From NCBI GenBank assembly GCA_020832185.1, contig JAFIFE010000028.1, positions 62,001-126,000 on the forward strand: 64,000 nt of DNA, written 5' to 3'. Shown here one piece after another: positions 8,331 to 17,090 of this stretch. The position numbers were made by a program, and so were the translations under genes. This DNA is from Alkalibacterium sp. (lineage in GTDB: Bacteria > Bacillota > Bacilli > Lactobacillales > Carnobacteriaceae_A). Position 1 is the first letter of the stretch; each line of letters opens with the position of its first letter. The notes under the pieces were generated by a model, which worked only from the letters and a program-made list of their open reading frames with translations, had not been told where the DNA came from and searched no databases.

Positions 8331-8467
8331 AAAAAAAGACGTATACGGAGGTCTCACTCCGTATACGTCTCACAATTTAATGCAGCACCAGCAGATTAGG
8401 TATCTACGAATGGTGGCACTGCAACAGAGAAAACTCTGCCTGTTACTCCCGTACAATATTAGTTTGT
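8331..8467 (-). ncRNA. Candidate yybP-ykoY (Mn2+) riboswitch leader with intrinsic terminator
   Basis: On the minus strand, a leader of about 170 nt runs from a strong promoter to the ATPase start. It contains GGGAGUA (plus 8444-8450), the hallmark block of the yybP-ykoY class. A CAGAG-UUUU-CUCUG hairpin follows, then a second hairpin built from GCAG..CACCA and UGGUGCUGC with an inner GUAGAU/AUCUGC stem. A 14-bp terminator stem with a U7 tract closes it (plus 8331-8370). The bases UGUACG before GGGAGUA can pair with CGUAUA in the terminator's first strand, which suggests an ON switch by antitermination. Homologous ATPase genes in L. lactis (yoaB) and S. pneumoniae (mgtA) carry this riboswitch. 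The class assignment is by motif and context, not by covariance scoring. Confidence 0.68.
8338..8370 (-). terminator. Leader terminator hairpin upstream of P-type ATPase
   Basis: AGACGTATACGGAG pairs perfectly with CTCCGTATACGTCT around GTCTCA. On the minus strand it is followed by seven U residues, about 35 bases upstream of the ATPase start, so it acts as an attenuator rather than a gene end. Confidence 0.9.
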
Positions 8468-8473
8468 ATGGTT

Positions 8474-8502
8474 ATTATAGTCTCACTGAAAGTAAAAAGC
8501 AA
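8474..8502 (-). promoter_or_regulatory. Sigma-A promoter of P-type ATPase leader
   Basis: On the minus strand, TTGCTT and a perfect TATAAT are separated by 17 bp. The expected start is near 8467, just ahead of the riboswitch-like leader. Confidence 0.85.
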
Positions 8503-8637
8503 GACTCATGCTCATTCATGTTTGATTTGTTCAAATAAGAAGGATACATTTGTCTGTTTATTGGTGGAGGAAACGGTCCTGATCAGAAGTCAAGTCCCCT
8601 CAACCTGGGCAATTAAAGAAGAAGAGGTAACTGTTTG

Positions 8638-8668
8638 AGTCTACTTTTTTAATAAAATTTGGTAGACT
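8638..8668 (+). promoter_or_regulatory. Inverted repeat upstream of ktrB
   Basis: AGTCTAC (8638-8644) and GTAGACT (8662-8668) form a perfect 7-bp inverted repeat 32 bases before the ktrB start, overlapping a TATATT -10-like sequence. It could be an operator or a leader hairpin. The rest of the 8503-8637 stretch shows no gene and no recognisable riboswitch. Confidence 0.4.
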
Positions 8669-8699
8669 ATATTTAAAGAAATTGACTCGAGGTGCCTAC

Positions 8700-10085
8700 A
8701 TGACAAAGTTACTTCTTAGAATAAGGCAGTGGCCGAACAGTTTGAAAATTATTTTAGCCTCACTGATTTCAATAGGGATGGGTGGCGGATTACTTTCCCT
8801 TCCCATCAGTCATACCGCTGAACAGTCAGGGACCGTATTTGATCATTTTTTTACATCCGCTTCTTTAGTGTCCATCAACAGTATGACATCAGTTGAGTTT
8901 TCTGAAACCTATTCACTCTTTGGAAAGATAGTTGCGATCGCGCTTATGCAGATCGGTGGATTAGGGCTCATGACCTTCCTGGCACTGGTCACATTATTGA
9001 TGAACCAGAGAATGAGTCATTCTCAAAAGGACTTACTTAGCGATGTCTTAAATAGATATCGAATTACCAACATGCAGGATTATTTAAAACAAGTATACAA
9101 GTATACATTTGTAATGGAGTCTGTCGGTTTTGCTTTATTCTCAGTCCGGTTTATACCGCTTTATGGTTTGGGGAATGGCGTGTTCCATTCGCTGTTTCTG
9201 GCGGTCTCTTCGTTTACAAATGCGGGCTTTGTCAGCTTCAGCAGTAATAGTCTACAGGACTTTGCTTCAGACCCCTGGGTGTTATCAGTCGTTTTACTTT
9301 TAGTTTTTTTAGGTGGATTGGGTCATATCGTCTGGTTTGATTTTCGGGCAAAGCTGCCCTTTTTCATTATGAACTACAAAAAAATGGGATTTAGAAGATT
9401 ATATAGACGATTAGAAGTGACCACTAAAATGATATTAAATACGACAGCTTTTCTGATTACATTTGGTGTGGTTCTTTTACTAGTCGCAGAGTGGACAAAC
9501 CCTGATACACTTGGATCATTTTCTTTGGGCAATCGGGTTTATCTGTCACTGTTTCAGTCGATTACCATGAGGACTGCCGGTTTTTCAGTCGTAGAATTTC
9601 ATTCGTTCAGACAGGGAACTATATTGATTCTGCTTAGTCTGGCAATGATCGGTGCTGCACCAGGCAGTACAGGAGGAGGAATGAAAACCACTACGTTCGC
9701 AGTTATCGTGCTGGCTTTTCTAAGTGAAATCAAGGGGCAGGAGAGCGTCGCTTTTTCAAAAAGAGATATTCATATCAAAACAGTCAAGCAGGCAATGGTT
9801 ATTTTTATTAGTGTATTCCTTCTTTTGTTTACGGGTATAGTGATTTTAATGTGGACAGAGGCTGAAAGTTACTATGATTTGACTGTACAGGCAACTGCAG
9901 CAGTCTCAACGGTTGGAATAACGGGGAACGACATTAGCGATTATACACGGGCAGGCCAATCGATTATCGCCTTTTTATTTCTAGCCGGACGGATCGGACC
10001 GTTATCCGTCTTTATGGGACTGATTGGACGCCAGAAACAGGAACGCGAACGTATTTATCCAACAATCGATGTCATGCTGGGGTAA
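8700..10085 (+). CDS. ktrB: KtrB/TrkH-family K+ (or Na+) channel-like transporter subunit
   Basis: This polytopic membrane protein of 461 residues has the four-fold M1-P-M2 plan of the SKT superfamily. I chose ATG 8700 over the upstream TTG because GAGGTG lies 5 bases before it. Filter loops 2, 3 and 4 carry the usual glycine (TNAGF, RTAGF, STVGI). In loop 1 the alignment of SASLVSINSMTSVE with the family pattern TSAVSVTGLVVVD puts Ser61 where Gly is normal. In plant HKT transporters a Ser at this place goes with Na+ selectivity. The KtrA-type gating partner follows 50 bp downstream. K+ uptake is the default role, but ion selectivity here deserves doubt. Confidence 0.92.
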   Translation: MTKLLLRIRQWPNSLKIILASLISIGMGGGLLSLPISHTAEQSGTVFDHFFTSASLVSINSMTSVEFSETYSLFGKIVAIALMQIGGLGLMTFLALVTLLMNQRMSHSQKDLLSDVLNRYRITNMQDYLKQVYKYTFVMESVGFALFSVRFIPLYGLGNGVFHSLFLAVSSFTNAGFVSFSSNSLQDFASDPWVLSVVLLLVFLGGLGHIVWFDFRAKLPFFIMNYKKMGFRRLYRRLEVTTKMILNTTAFLITFGVVLLLVAEWTNPDTLGSFSLGNRVYLSLFQSITMRTAGFSVVEFHSFRQGTILILLSLAMIGAAPGSTGGGMKTTTFAVIVLAFLSEIKGQESVAFSKRDIHIKTVKQAMVIFISVFLLLFTGIVILMWTEAESYYDLTVQATAAVSTVGITGNDISDYTRAGQSIIAFLFLAGRIGPLSVFMGLIGRQKQERERIYPTIDVMLG

Positions 10086-10135
10086 TGTGCAGGACCTGAG
10101 CGGCAATCAGATAAAGATCTCATTCGAGGAGTGAC

Positions 10136-10828
10136 ATGATGGATTATAAGGTAGTAGGGATTATCGGGTTAGGTATTTTTGGACGGGCATTAGCTGAAGA
10201 GCTGACACGTTACAATACTGAAGTGCTGGGACTTGATAAGGATCAGGACAATATTGATGAGTGCAAAGACTACTTGCAGGAAGCTGTGCGGGCTACACGT
10301 ATAGACAGCGGATTTTTAAAAGAAATCGATTTCCAGAGTGTCGATATTGCCGTTGTCGGATCGGGTATGAGCCTCGAAGAGACAGTCCTGAGCTTGGAGT
10401 ATTGCCAGGAACTTGAAGTGGACATGGTTTATGCTATTGCGAATACAAAGATCGAAGAGAACATCTTTTATAAAATGGGAGCAAGTCATGTCATTATTCC
10501 AGATGTTGAGATGGGACAAAATACTGCACGCAAACTGATGCGCTCATTTGTTAACGAGATGGTCGAAATCAGACAGAATATCGTAGTGGCCGAGTTTGCG
10601 GTCCCTAAAGAATGGGTCGGTCGAACGTTAGCAGAATTAGACTTGTATCGCAGTTATAAAGTGTCAATAATTGGCAGACAGGATGGAGAAGATGAATTCC
10701 TGCTGGAAATAAACCCGGATGACACCATTGATGAAGAGACGCGTTTTTTAGGAATTGCTAAGCGAGATCATTTCGACCAGTTTGCTGGAAAAACATCTCT
10801 AGGGTATGACTTAAGACTTGACGATTAG
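10136..10828 (+). CDS. ktrA: KtrA/TrkA-type RCK regulatory subunit
   Basis: This 230-residue cytoplasmic protein has an RCK_N Rossmann domain with GLGIFGRALAEEL near residues 11-23, an acidic LGLDKD strand end, and an RCK_C domain in roughly residues 140-225. KtrA octamers bind ATP/ADP, and the RCK_C domain binds c-di-AMP in many Firmicutes, gating KtrB. The gene follows ktrB by 50 bp with GAGGAG before two adjacent ATG codons (10136 and 10139), so the exact start is uncertain by one residue. Together ktrB-ktrA form the osmotic/ion uptake system of this segment. Confidence 0.93.
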   Translation: MMDYKVVGIIGLGIFGRALAEELTRYNTEVLGLDKDQDNIDECKDYLQEAVRATRIDSGFLKEIDFQSVDIAVVGSGMSLEETVLSLEYCQELEVDMVYAIANTKIEENIFYKMGASHVIIPDVEMGQNTARKLMRSFVNEMVEIRQNIVVAEFAVPKEWVGRTLAELDLYRSYKVSIIGRQDGEDEFLLEINPDDTIDEETRFLGIAKRDHFDQFAGKTSLGYDLRLDD

Positions 10829-10951
10829 GTGACAATTCATTACAGCCCTACACATTGATAATAAATAATGTTAGAATAGACATGATTTGCACACTAATAA
10901 AAGAATGATAAGAATTCGAGTCAGTGCTTTACGAGAGGACAATAAATCATT

Positions 10952-11950
10952 ATGAATATAAATAAACTTAAAATGAATTTCCCTAAAACGACTATTAAAG
11001 AAAATGAACCTTTATCCCGTTACACTTATACTAAAACAGGTGGACCGGCGGATGCTCTGATTTTTCCTAAAACCAAGGAAGAAGTTCAGGAACTGATAAA
11101 GTGGTTGAATAAAGAAGAATGGCCTGTCACTATTTTAGGCAATGCGAGTAATCTTATTGTTAAAGACGGCGGCATACGTGGCGCAACCATTATCTTAACG
11201 GATATGAATCAAATCGTAATCAATGAGAATACAATCAAGGTGCTGACTGGTGCAGCACTTATTGAAGTAAGCAGACGCGCGTACCAGGCTGGTCTGACCG
11301 GTCTGGAATTTGCCTGTGGCATTCCCGGCAGTATTGGGGGAGCAGTTTATATGAATGCAGGAGCCTATGGTGGAGAAGTTAAAGAAGTCATCAAAGCCGT
11401 TACTGTATTAACACGTGATGGTCAAATGTTTGAACGTGTGAATAAGGATATGGATTTTTCCTATCGTCACAGCAAACTGCAGGAAACAGACGAGATTGCT
11501 TTAGAAGTGGTGTTTGAGCTGAAAAAAGGGGATGAAGACGAGATCAAAGAAAAAATGGATGAGCTCACTTATCTCCGCACATCCAAACAACCACTCGAAT
11601 ACCCGTCGTGTGGATCTGTTTTTAAACGTCCAACAGGGTATTTCACAGGGAAACTGATTCAGGATGCTGGATTACAAGGCCTTAAATGGGGTGGCGCTCA
11701 GATTTCCACAAAGCATGCAGGATTTATTGTAAATATCGATCACGCCACTGCAACGGATTATATTGAATTGATTGAACACATTAAAGAAGTTGTCCTGGAA
11801 AAAGATGGGGTCCAGCTTGAAACAGAAGTGAAGATCATCGGTGAAGATCATCCAGCTGAAGTGGGCAGCAAAGAAAACTTGATGAAAAAAGCAACGAGCA
11901 CATTTCAGGCACAGTTGGAAAAAATAGTGCCGTTAACAGAAGAAAATTAA
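10952..11950 (+). CDS. murB: UDP-N-acetylenolpyruvoylglucosamine reductase MurB
   Basis: This 332-residue FAD enzyme reduces UDP-GlcNAc-enolpyruvate to UDP-MurNAc with NADPH in peptidoglycan precursor synthesis. FAD-binding motifs are GNASN (63-67) and GIPGSIGGAVYMNAGAYGGE (123-142). Catalytic residues can be placed at Arg172 (YRHS), Ser222 (SCGSVFKRP) and Glu292 (LETEV). It lacks the extra domain of type I (E. coli) MurB. About 30 residues extend beyond the usual end. In streptococci and other Firmicutes murB sits directly before potABCD; here an oxidoreductase gene intervenes. A terminator follows. Confidence 0.96.
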   Translation: MNINKLKMNFPKTTIKENEPLSRYTYTKTGGPADALIFPKTKEEVQELIKWLNKEEWPVTILGNASNLIVKDGGIRGATIILTDMNQIVINENTIKVLTGAALIEVSRRAYQAGLTGLEFACGIPGSIGGAVYMNAGAYGGEVKEVIKAVTVLTRDGQMFERVNKDMDFSYRHSKLQETDEIALEVVFELKKGDEDEIKEKMDELTYLRTSKQPLEYPSCGSVFKRPTGYFTGKLIQDAGLQGLKWGGAQISTKHAGFIVNIDHATATDYIELIEHIKEVVLEKDGVQLETEVKIIGEDHPAEVGSKENLMKKATSTFQAQLEKIVPLTEEN

Positions 11951-11957
11951 ACCAGAG

Positions 11958-12018
11958 GAGCAGTACTAAATCGGTGACTTGTTGAGGTCATGATCGTTTT
12001 AAAGGCTGCTCTTTTTTT
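11958..12018 (+). terminator. Terminator after murB
   Basis: Outer stem GAGCAG/CTGCTC encloses an inner helix that includes TGAC/GTCA, followed by seven T residues. Confidence 0.85.
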
Positions 12019-12044
12019 GGTCTAAAAAAATGGAGGACAAACAA

Positions 12045-12971
12045 ATGAATATAGGTGTCATTGGACTTGGAACGATTGCTCAAAAAGCGTATCTCCCGAT
12101 ATATACCACACAATTCCCGGAGCATACCTGGCATTTTTGTACCCGAGATGAAAATAAGCTGCGAGCACTAGGTACTAAGTATGGATTAGAAGACGCACAC
12201 TTACATACATCCTGGAAAGAATTGGCGGCAGTGGTGGATGCAGTGTGCATTCATACTCCCACTCAAACACATTATAAAATGATTCGATTCTTTCTTAATC
12301 GGTCGATTCCTGTCTTAGTCGACAAGCCTCTGACTGAGGCGATCAAGGAGACCAAAGAGCTGATGCAGTTATCTGAAGAGAGCCAGACGCCTTTAATGAT
12401 TGGTTTCAATCGCCGTTTCGCTCCTCAGGTTCATGCATTAGCACAGATAAAAGATAAAAATATGCTGATTGTTCAGAAAAATCAGGCGAATGCGACAGAT
12501 TTTCCTGTTCGGTACCGGATATACGATCTGATGATCCATCCAATCGACACAGCTGTCTTTTTAATGGACGATCAGAGCATAAGGATAACTGATTCTGAAG
12601 TCGTGGAAGAAAACGGTCAGTTTAAACGTGCATGGGCCATGCTGAAGTCGGCTCAAACCACGGCGCTTGTTTCCGTGAACAACGAATCTGGAGCTAAAAG
12701 AGAAACGCTTGAGCTGCAAGGCCCCTCTGGAACGTATACAGTTGAAAACCTGACCGACCTTTCGAAATACTCTAAAGAGGGGAAACTGGATCAGTCCGCG
12801 GATGACTGGACTGAGACTTTGAAAAAAAGAGGGTTTCAGCCTATGATCAAAGGGTTTATTGACGCTCTTGAAAATCAGCTGACTATGCCGGTCACTTTGG
12901 AGTCGGCACTTCTCAGTCATGAAATCTGTGAAGCCATCATCTCAAAGCACGAAGAAAAGCATACGGTTTAA
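12045..12971 (+). CDS. Gfo/Idh/MocA-family NAD(P)-dependent oxidoreductase
   Basis: This 308-residue protein has an N-terminal Rossmann fold (IGVIGLGTIAQKAYLP). The EKP-like motif appears as VDKPLT, followed by the family block GFNRRFAP. I placed the start at ATG 12045 because the upstream ATG (12030) is part of the GGAGG ribosome site (12032-12036). The family acts on sugars, inositols and related polyols; the substrate is not deducible. It sits between murB and potABCD, a position normally empty in related genomes, and has its own terminator-isolated transcription unit. Virulence-factor MviM-like naming is common for this group and gives no functional information. Confidence 0.9.
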   Translation: MNIGVIGLGTIAQKAYLPIYTTQFPEHTWHFCTRDENKLRALGTKYGLEDAHLHTSWKELAAVVDAVCIHTPTQTHYKMIRFFLNRSIPVLVDKPLTEAIKETKELMQLSEESQTPLMIGFNRRFAPQVHALAQIKDKNMLIVQKNQANATDFPVRYRIYDLMIHPIDTAVFLMDDQSIRITDSEVVEENGQFKRAWAMLKSAQTTALVSVNNESGAKRETLELQGPSGTYTVENLTDLSKYSKEGKLDQSADDWTETLKKRGFQPMIKGFIDALENQLTMPVTLESALLSHEICEAIISKHEEKHTV

Positions 12972-13098
12972 ACAGCCAGCACAAAGCACGGACCTTATGG
13001 AATAAAGGCATATTTTAAATTGCTCATAGCCAGACGAAACAGGGTGTCATTTTTTTAACATATTTCACGTGAATAATCTGAAAATAACTGAATAAATA

Positions 13099-13126
13099 TT
13101 GCTTTTCACCCCTTAATCGCTATAAT
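13099..13126 (+). promoter_or_regulatory. Sigma-A promoter of potABCD
   Basis: TTGCTT (13099-13104) and a perfect TATAAT (13121-13126) are separated by 16 bp, about 40 bases before potA. Confidence 0.8.
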
Positions 13127-13164
13127 TATAAAGGTTAATTAAATCGGTTTTAAAGGGGTGTTTT

Positions 13165-14298
13165 TTGTTGACTGAAGAAATCATTGTTTCCTTCGATCAG
13201 GTTGAAAAAAAATATGATAAAGAGAGAGTATTAAAGACACTTTCTTTTGACTTGGAAAAAGGAAAATTCTACACTTTGCTGGGTCCTTCCGGTTGCGGGA
13301 AGTCCACTATATTAAACTTGCTGGCCGGGTTTACAACGCCCACCGGAGGCTCTATTCATCTGAACGGAGAAGATACAAAAAACACACCTCCAAATAAACG
13401 CAAAGTGAATACTGTTTTCCAGGACTATGCATTGTTTCCTCATATGAACGTATTCGATAATGTCGCTTTTGGGTTAAAAATGAAGAAAATAAGTAAAAAT
13501 GAAATCAAGACAAAGGTCAGTGACGTCTTAAAATTGGTTCGCCTTGAAGGGTTCGCCGAACGTGAGATTTCTGAGATGTCCGGGGGACAAAAACAGCGTG
13601 TGGCCATTGCACGTGCATTAGTCAATGAACCGGATGTACTGCTTTTAGATGAGCCACTTTCAGCGCTGGACTTGAAATTACGAACAGAAATGCAGTATGA
13701 ACTTAGGGAATTGCAGCAGCGTTTGGGAATCACGTTTTTATTCGTCACCCATGATCAGGAAGAAGCGCTCGCTATGAGTGACGAGATTATGGTCATGAGT
13801 GAAGGTGAAATCGTTCAGACGGGGACACCTAATGATATTTACGATGAACCGATCAACCGTTATGTTGCGGACTTTATTGGAGAAAGTAATATTGTAGGCG
13901 GCCGTATGATTGAGGACTACGTTGTCTCCTTTGCAGGGCAGTCATTTAAGTGTGTGGACGGTGGAATGAACTCGAACGAAAAGGTAGATGTCGTTATTCG
14001 ACCTGAGGATCTGGTGCTTACTGAAGCAGAAAACGGTGCTTTGCAGATCAAAGTTGAAACTCAGCTTTTCAGAGGCGTTCATTATGAAATTGTTGGAAGA
14101 GATAGTGAAGGGAATGAATGGATGGTTCATTCCACTAAAAAGACGGATCCAGGCAAACGAGTCGGACTGCAATTCGATCCTCAGGATATTCATATCATGC
14201 GTATAAACGAGACTGAAGAATCGTTTGATGAACGAATCGAGCAATTTTCAGCACCTTCTTCCCATGCAGATCAAGGAGGAGACAGCTTAGATGGTTAA
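13165..14298 (+). CDS. potA: Spermidine/putrescine ABC transporter ATP-binding protein PotA
   Basis: This 377-residue ABC ATPase has Walker [10 protein letters not shown] (40-48), signature SGGQK (139-143), Walker B VLLLDEP with Glu163, the H-loop in FVTHDQEEA, and a C-terminal TOBE domain. It powers polyamine uptake with PotB, PotC and PotD. Start codons are TTG: two adjacent in-frame TTG codons (13165, 13168) follow AAGGGG by 6 and 9 bases, so the start is uncertain by one codon. The gene overlaps potB by 8 bp. A non-AUG start may keep ATPase synthesis low relative to demand. Confidence 0.95.
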   Translation: MLTEEIIVSFDQVEKKYDKERVLKTLSFDLEKGKFYTLLGPSGCGKSTILNLLAGFTTPTGGSIHLNGEDTKNTPPNKRKVNTVFQDYALFPHMNVFDNVAFGLKMKKISKNEIKTKVSDVLKLVRLEGFAEREISEMSGGQKQRVAIARALVNEPDVLLLDEPLSALDLKLRTEMQYELRELQQRLGITFLFVTHDQEEALAMSDEIMVMSEGEIVQTGTPNDIYDEPINRYVADFIGESNIVGGRMIEDYVVSFAGQSFKCVDGGMNSNEKVDVVIRPEDLVLTEAENGALQIKVETQLFRGVHYEIVGRDSEGNEWMVHSTKKTDPGKRVGLQFDPQDIHIMRINETEESFDERIEQFSAPSSHADQGGDSLDG

Positions 14299-15100
14299 AC
14301 AAAGAAAGCTGTTGTCTATCCCCTATTATCTATGGATTCTGCTGTTTGTCGTTTTCCCGGTGCTCCTCTTGCTGTTTCAATCCTTTAGAGGACTCGACGG
14401 GGGCTTTACACTAACCAATATTCAGACGTATTTCACATCACGCGTGTATCTGACAATGACTATGCAGTCATTTTTATATGCTTTTTTAATCACTGTACTG
14501 ACTCTCGCAATCAGCTATCCCGCTGCATACTTTCTGACCCGAACGGACAACAAACAGTTATGGCTGCTTGTACTGATCATGCCGACATGGATGAATATTC
14601 TACTTAAAACTTATGCTTTTATAGGGATTCTAAGTCAGACAGGCGTGGCGAATCAGATGCTTGAGTTTATGGGTATAGGCGCACAGCCGTTATTATTCAC
14701 ACGTATCAGTTTCCTGATCGTGGCAACATATATTGAAATACCTTTTATGCTGCTGCCAGTTTTTAATGCGATTGATGAGATTGATGATTCGATGGTATAT
14801 GCGAGTCGTGACTTAGGCGCCAACGAATGGAAAACATTCCTGACAGTTATTTTTCCTATGTCATTATCTGGTGTAAGAAGCGGCATACAGGCCGTTTTCA
14901 TCCCGTCATTATCATTGTTCATGCTGACTCGTCTGATAGCCGGGAACCGAGTGATCACATTAGGAACTGCAATTGAACAGCATTTCCTTGTCACACAAAA
15001 CTGGGGGATGGGATCGACAATGGGAATCGTACTGATCATCATCATGTTCGGGGTCATGTTCCTGACACGTAAACGTAAGAAAGGAGTGCCTGTTAAATGA
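14291..15100 (+). CDS. potB: Spermidine/putrescine ABC permease PotB
   Basis: This 269-residue inner-membrane protein has about six membrane segments and the EAA-type loop ([20 protein letters not shown]) that contacts PotA. It starts 8 bp inside potA and is overlapped 4 bp by potC. With PotC it forms the heterodimeric polyamine channel. Order and overlaps match potABCD operons of other Firmicutes. Confidence 0.95.
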   Translation: MVKQRKLLSIPYYLWILLFVVFPVLLLLFQSFRGLDGGFTLTNIQTYFTSRVYLTMTMQSFLYAFLITVLTLAISYPAAYFLTRTDNKQLWLLVLIMPTWMNILLKTYAFIGILSQTGVANQMLEFMGIGAQPLLFTRISFLIVATYIEIPFMLLPVFNAIDEIDDSMVYASRDLGANEWKTFLTVIFPMSLSGVRSGIQAVFIPSLSLFMLTRLIAGNRVITLGTAIEQHFLVTQNWGMGSTMGIVLIIIMFGVMFLTRKRKKGVPVK

Positions 15101-15927
15101 TTAAAAATAACAAATGGGCATCCTTATATTTAATCATTGTCTTTATCCTTTTATATTCCCCGATTGCATATCTGATAGTCTATTCATTCAATGAAGCGGG
15201 AACGATGAATCAGTTCAGCGGGTTTACTCTAGAGCATTATTCGTCATTAGCTGAAGATACTCGATTAATGATCATTGCGTTAGATACTATACGCGTGGCA
15301 TTATTGTCTGCCTTATTAGCAACGACCATTGGAACGTTAGGAGCCATTGGCATTTACTACGCTAAACGAAGCAAAACTCAGAATATGTTGCTGGGGTTCA
15401 ATAATATATTACTTGTCTCACCTGATGTTATCATAGGAGCGAGTTTTCTGCTTCTCTTTACTGTTGTCGGTTTCAGATTAGGATTCTATTCAGTTCTCCT
15501 CTCTCATATTGCCTTCAGTATTCCAATAGTGGTGCTGATGGTACTTCCTAAACTTGAAGAGATGAATGAGAATATGATTACTGCCGCAAAAGATTTGGGG
15601 GCAAACAACTGGCAGGTGTTGAAAGAAATCATTCTGCCGAGTATTACCCCCGGAATTCTAGCTGGTTATTTCATGGCCTTTACGTATTCTATAGATGATT
15701 TTGCAGTCACTTTCTTTGTAACAGGAAACGGCTTTGCGACGCTTTCTGTTGAAATTTATTCAAGAGCACGCCAAGGGGTCAGTCTTGAAATCAATGCCTT
15801 GAGCACGATTTTATTCCTGGTTGCGTTTAGTCTTGTTGCTGGTTATTACTTTATTCAAAGACAGCAGCGCACGAAGCGATTGACCCACATGGACCCGACC
15901 AATCACGAGAAAGCGGTGACGCCATAA
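15097..15927 (+). CDS. potC: Spermidine/putrescine ABC permease PotC
   Basis: This 276-residue permease has six predicted membrane spans and an EAA loop (AKDLGANNWQVLKEIILPS) that contacts the ATPase. The ATG overlaps the potB stop (ATGA-type, 4 bp), and its own stop shares one base with the potD start. It pairs with PotB. Confidence 0.95.
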   Translation: MIKNNKWASLYLIIVFILLYSPIAYLIVYSFNEAGTMNQFSGFTLEHYSSLAEDTRLMIIALDTIRVALLSALLATTIGTLGAIGIYYAKRSKTQNMLLGFNNILLVSPDVIIGASFLLLFTVVGFRLGFYSVLLSHIAFSIPIVVLMVLPKLEEMNENMITAAKDLGANNWQVLKEIILPSITPGILAGYFMAFTYSIDDFAVTFFVTGNGFATLSVEIYSRARQGVSLEINALSTILFLVAFSLVAGYYFIQRQQRTKRLTHMDPTNHEKAVTP

Positions 15928-16997
15928 TGAAAAAATTAACGACACTGGCTTTACTCATTTTAGCTTTAACGGTAGCTGCTTTAGCGGGCAGTCGCTATAT
16001 TGAAAGAGCACAAGGGACAAGCGGATCTGATGTCTTTCACCTATATAACTGGGGGGATTACATCGATTCAGATCTGATCGAACAGTTTGAAGAAGAGACA
16101 GGTTACCGTGTGGTCTATGAAACATTTGATTCAAATGAAGCCATGTATACGAAAATACAGCAAGGCGGAACAGGGTACGATATGGCTATTCCAAGTGAGT
16201 ACATGATCGAGCGGATGATTGAAGAAGACCTGGTTGTTGAACTGGATCATTCACGCATCGAAGGACTCGAGAATATTGATCCTGACTTTTTGGATTTAAA
16301 TTTTGATCCATTGAACCGTTACTCTATTCCTTATTTCTGGGGGACTTTAGGTATTGCATATAATGAAGATATGCTGGAAGGATTTGAGCCTGAAAGTTGG
16401 GAGGATCTGTACCGACCAGAACTGGAAAACAGCATACTCATGATCGATGGAGCACGCGAGGTCATCGGCATCGGTCTGCAGACCCTGGGGTATTCTTTAA
16501 ATTCAAGAAATGAAGCCGAACTGCAGGAAGCCACTGAACAGCTGAGAGGCTTATCGCCGAATATCAAAGCACTGGTTGCGGATGAAATCAAGATGTACAT
16601 GATTCAGGAAGAAGCATCGATCGCTGTCACCTATTCAGGAGAAGCGGCTGATATGATGTGGGAAAATGAGTCGATCGTTTATATTCTGCCTGAGGAAGGG
16701 TCTAATCTCTGGTTTGACAATATGGTGATTCCGCATACGGTTCAAAACGAAGAAGCCGCTTATGCGTTCGTCAACTTCATGCTGGATCCTGAAGTTGCCG
16801 CTCAGAATGCTGACTACATCGGTTACAGCACGCCTAACGAAAAAGCGATGGCCTTTCTGCCGGAAGAAACCATTGAAGATGAGCAGTTTTATCCAAGTGA
16901 GGAAATGATGGACAATCTTGAAGTTTATGAAGATCTGGGGCTCGAATACACAGGTATTTATAATGATCTGTTTCTGGAATTTAAAATGATGAAATAG
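15927..16997 (+). CDS. potD: Spermidine/putrescine-binding protein PotD
   Basis: This 356-residue extracellular binding protein of the PotD/PotF family starts HLYNWGDYIDSDLIEQFEEE after its signal and has the later block TYSGEAADMMWENE. The N-terminus MKKLTTLALLILALTVAALA is hydrophobic, but no lipobox cysteine follows. The protein is therefore either membrane-anchored by an uncleaved segment, as described for streptococcal PotD, or secreted. It is last in the operon and followed by a strong terminator. Confidence 0.94.
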   Translation: MKKLTTLALLILALTVAALAGSRYIERAQGTSGSDVFHLYNWGDYIDSDLIEQFEEETGYRVVYETFDSNEAMYTKIQQGGTGYDMAIPSEYMIERMIEEDLVVELDHSRIEGLENIDPDFLDLNFDPLNRYSIPYFWGTLGIAYNEDMLEGFEPESWEDLYRPELENSILMIDGAREVIGIGLQTLGYSLNSRNEAELQEATEQLRGLSPNIKALVADEIKMYMIQEEASIAVTYSGEAADMMWENESIVYILPEEGSNLWFDNMVIPHTVQNEEAAYAFVNFMLDPEVAAQNADYIGYSTPNEKAMAFLPEETIEDEQFYPSEEMMDNLEVYEDLGLEYTGIYNDLFLEFKMMK

Positions 16998-16999
16998 TA

Positions 17000-17043
17000 A
17001 AAAAGGAAGCAGGGAGCTGATTTTGAGTCCTTGCTTCCTTTTT
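17000..17043 (+). terminator. Terminator after potABCD
   Basis: AAAAGGAAGCA...TGCTTCCTTTT forms a long stem with an internal mismatch and ends in a T run. Confidence 0.9.
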
Positions 17044-17047
17044 AGTA

Positions 17048-17056
17048 TGCTATAAT
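17048..17056 (+). promoter_or_regulatory. Extended -10 promoter of rpiA
   Basis: TGCTATAAT matches the extended -10 (TGnTATAAT) perfectly, 34 bases before the GTG start. A -35 is not evident. Confidence 0.65.
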
Positions 17057-17090
17057 TTAGGTAATATATTTATATAAAGGGGTCAGTAAA

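Noticed and set aside
8503-8699. c-di-AMP (ydaO/yuaA) riboswitch before ktrB
   Set aside because: The characteristic conserved blocks of that class were not found in the leader.
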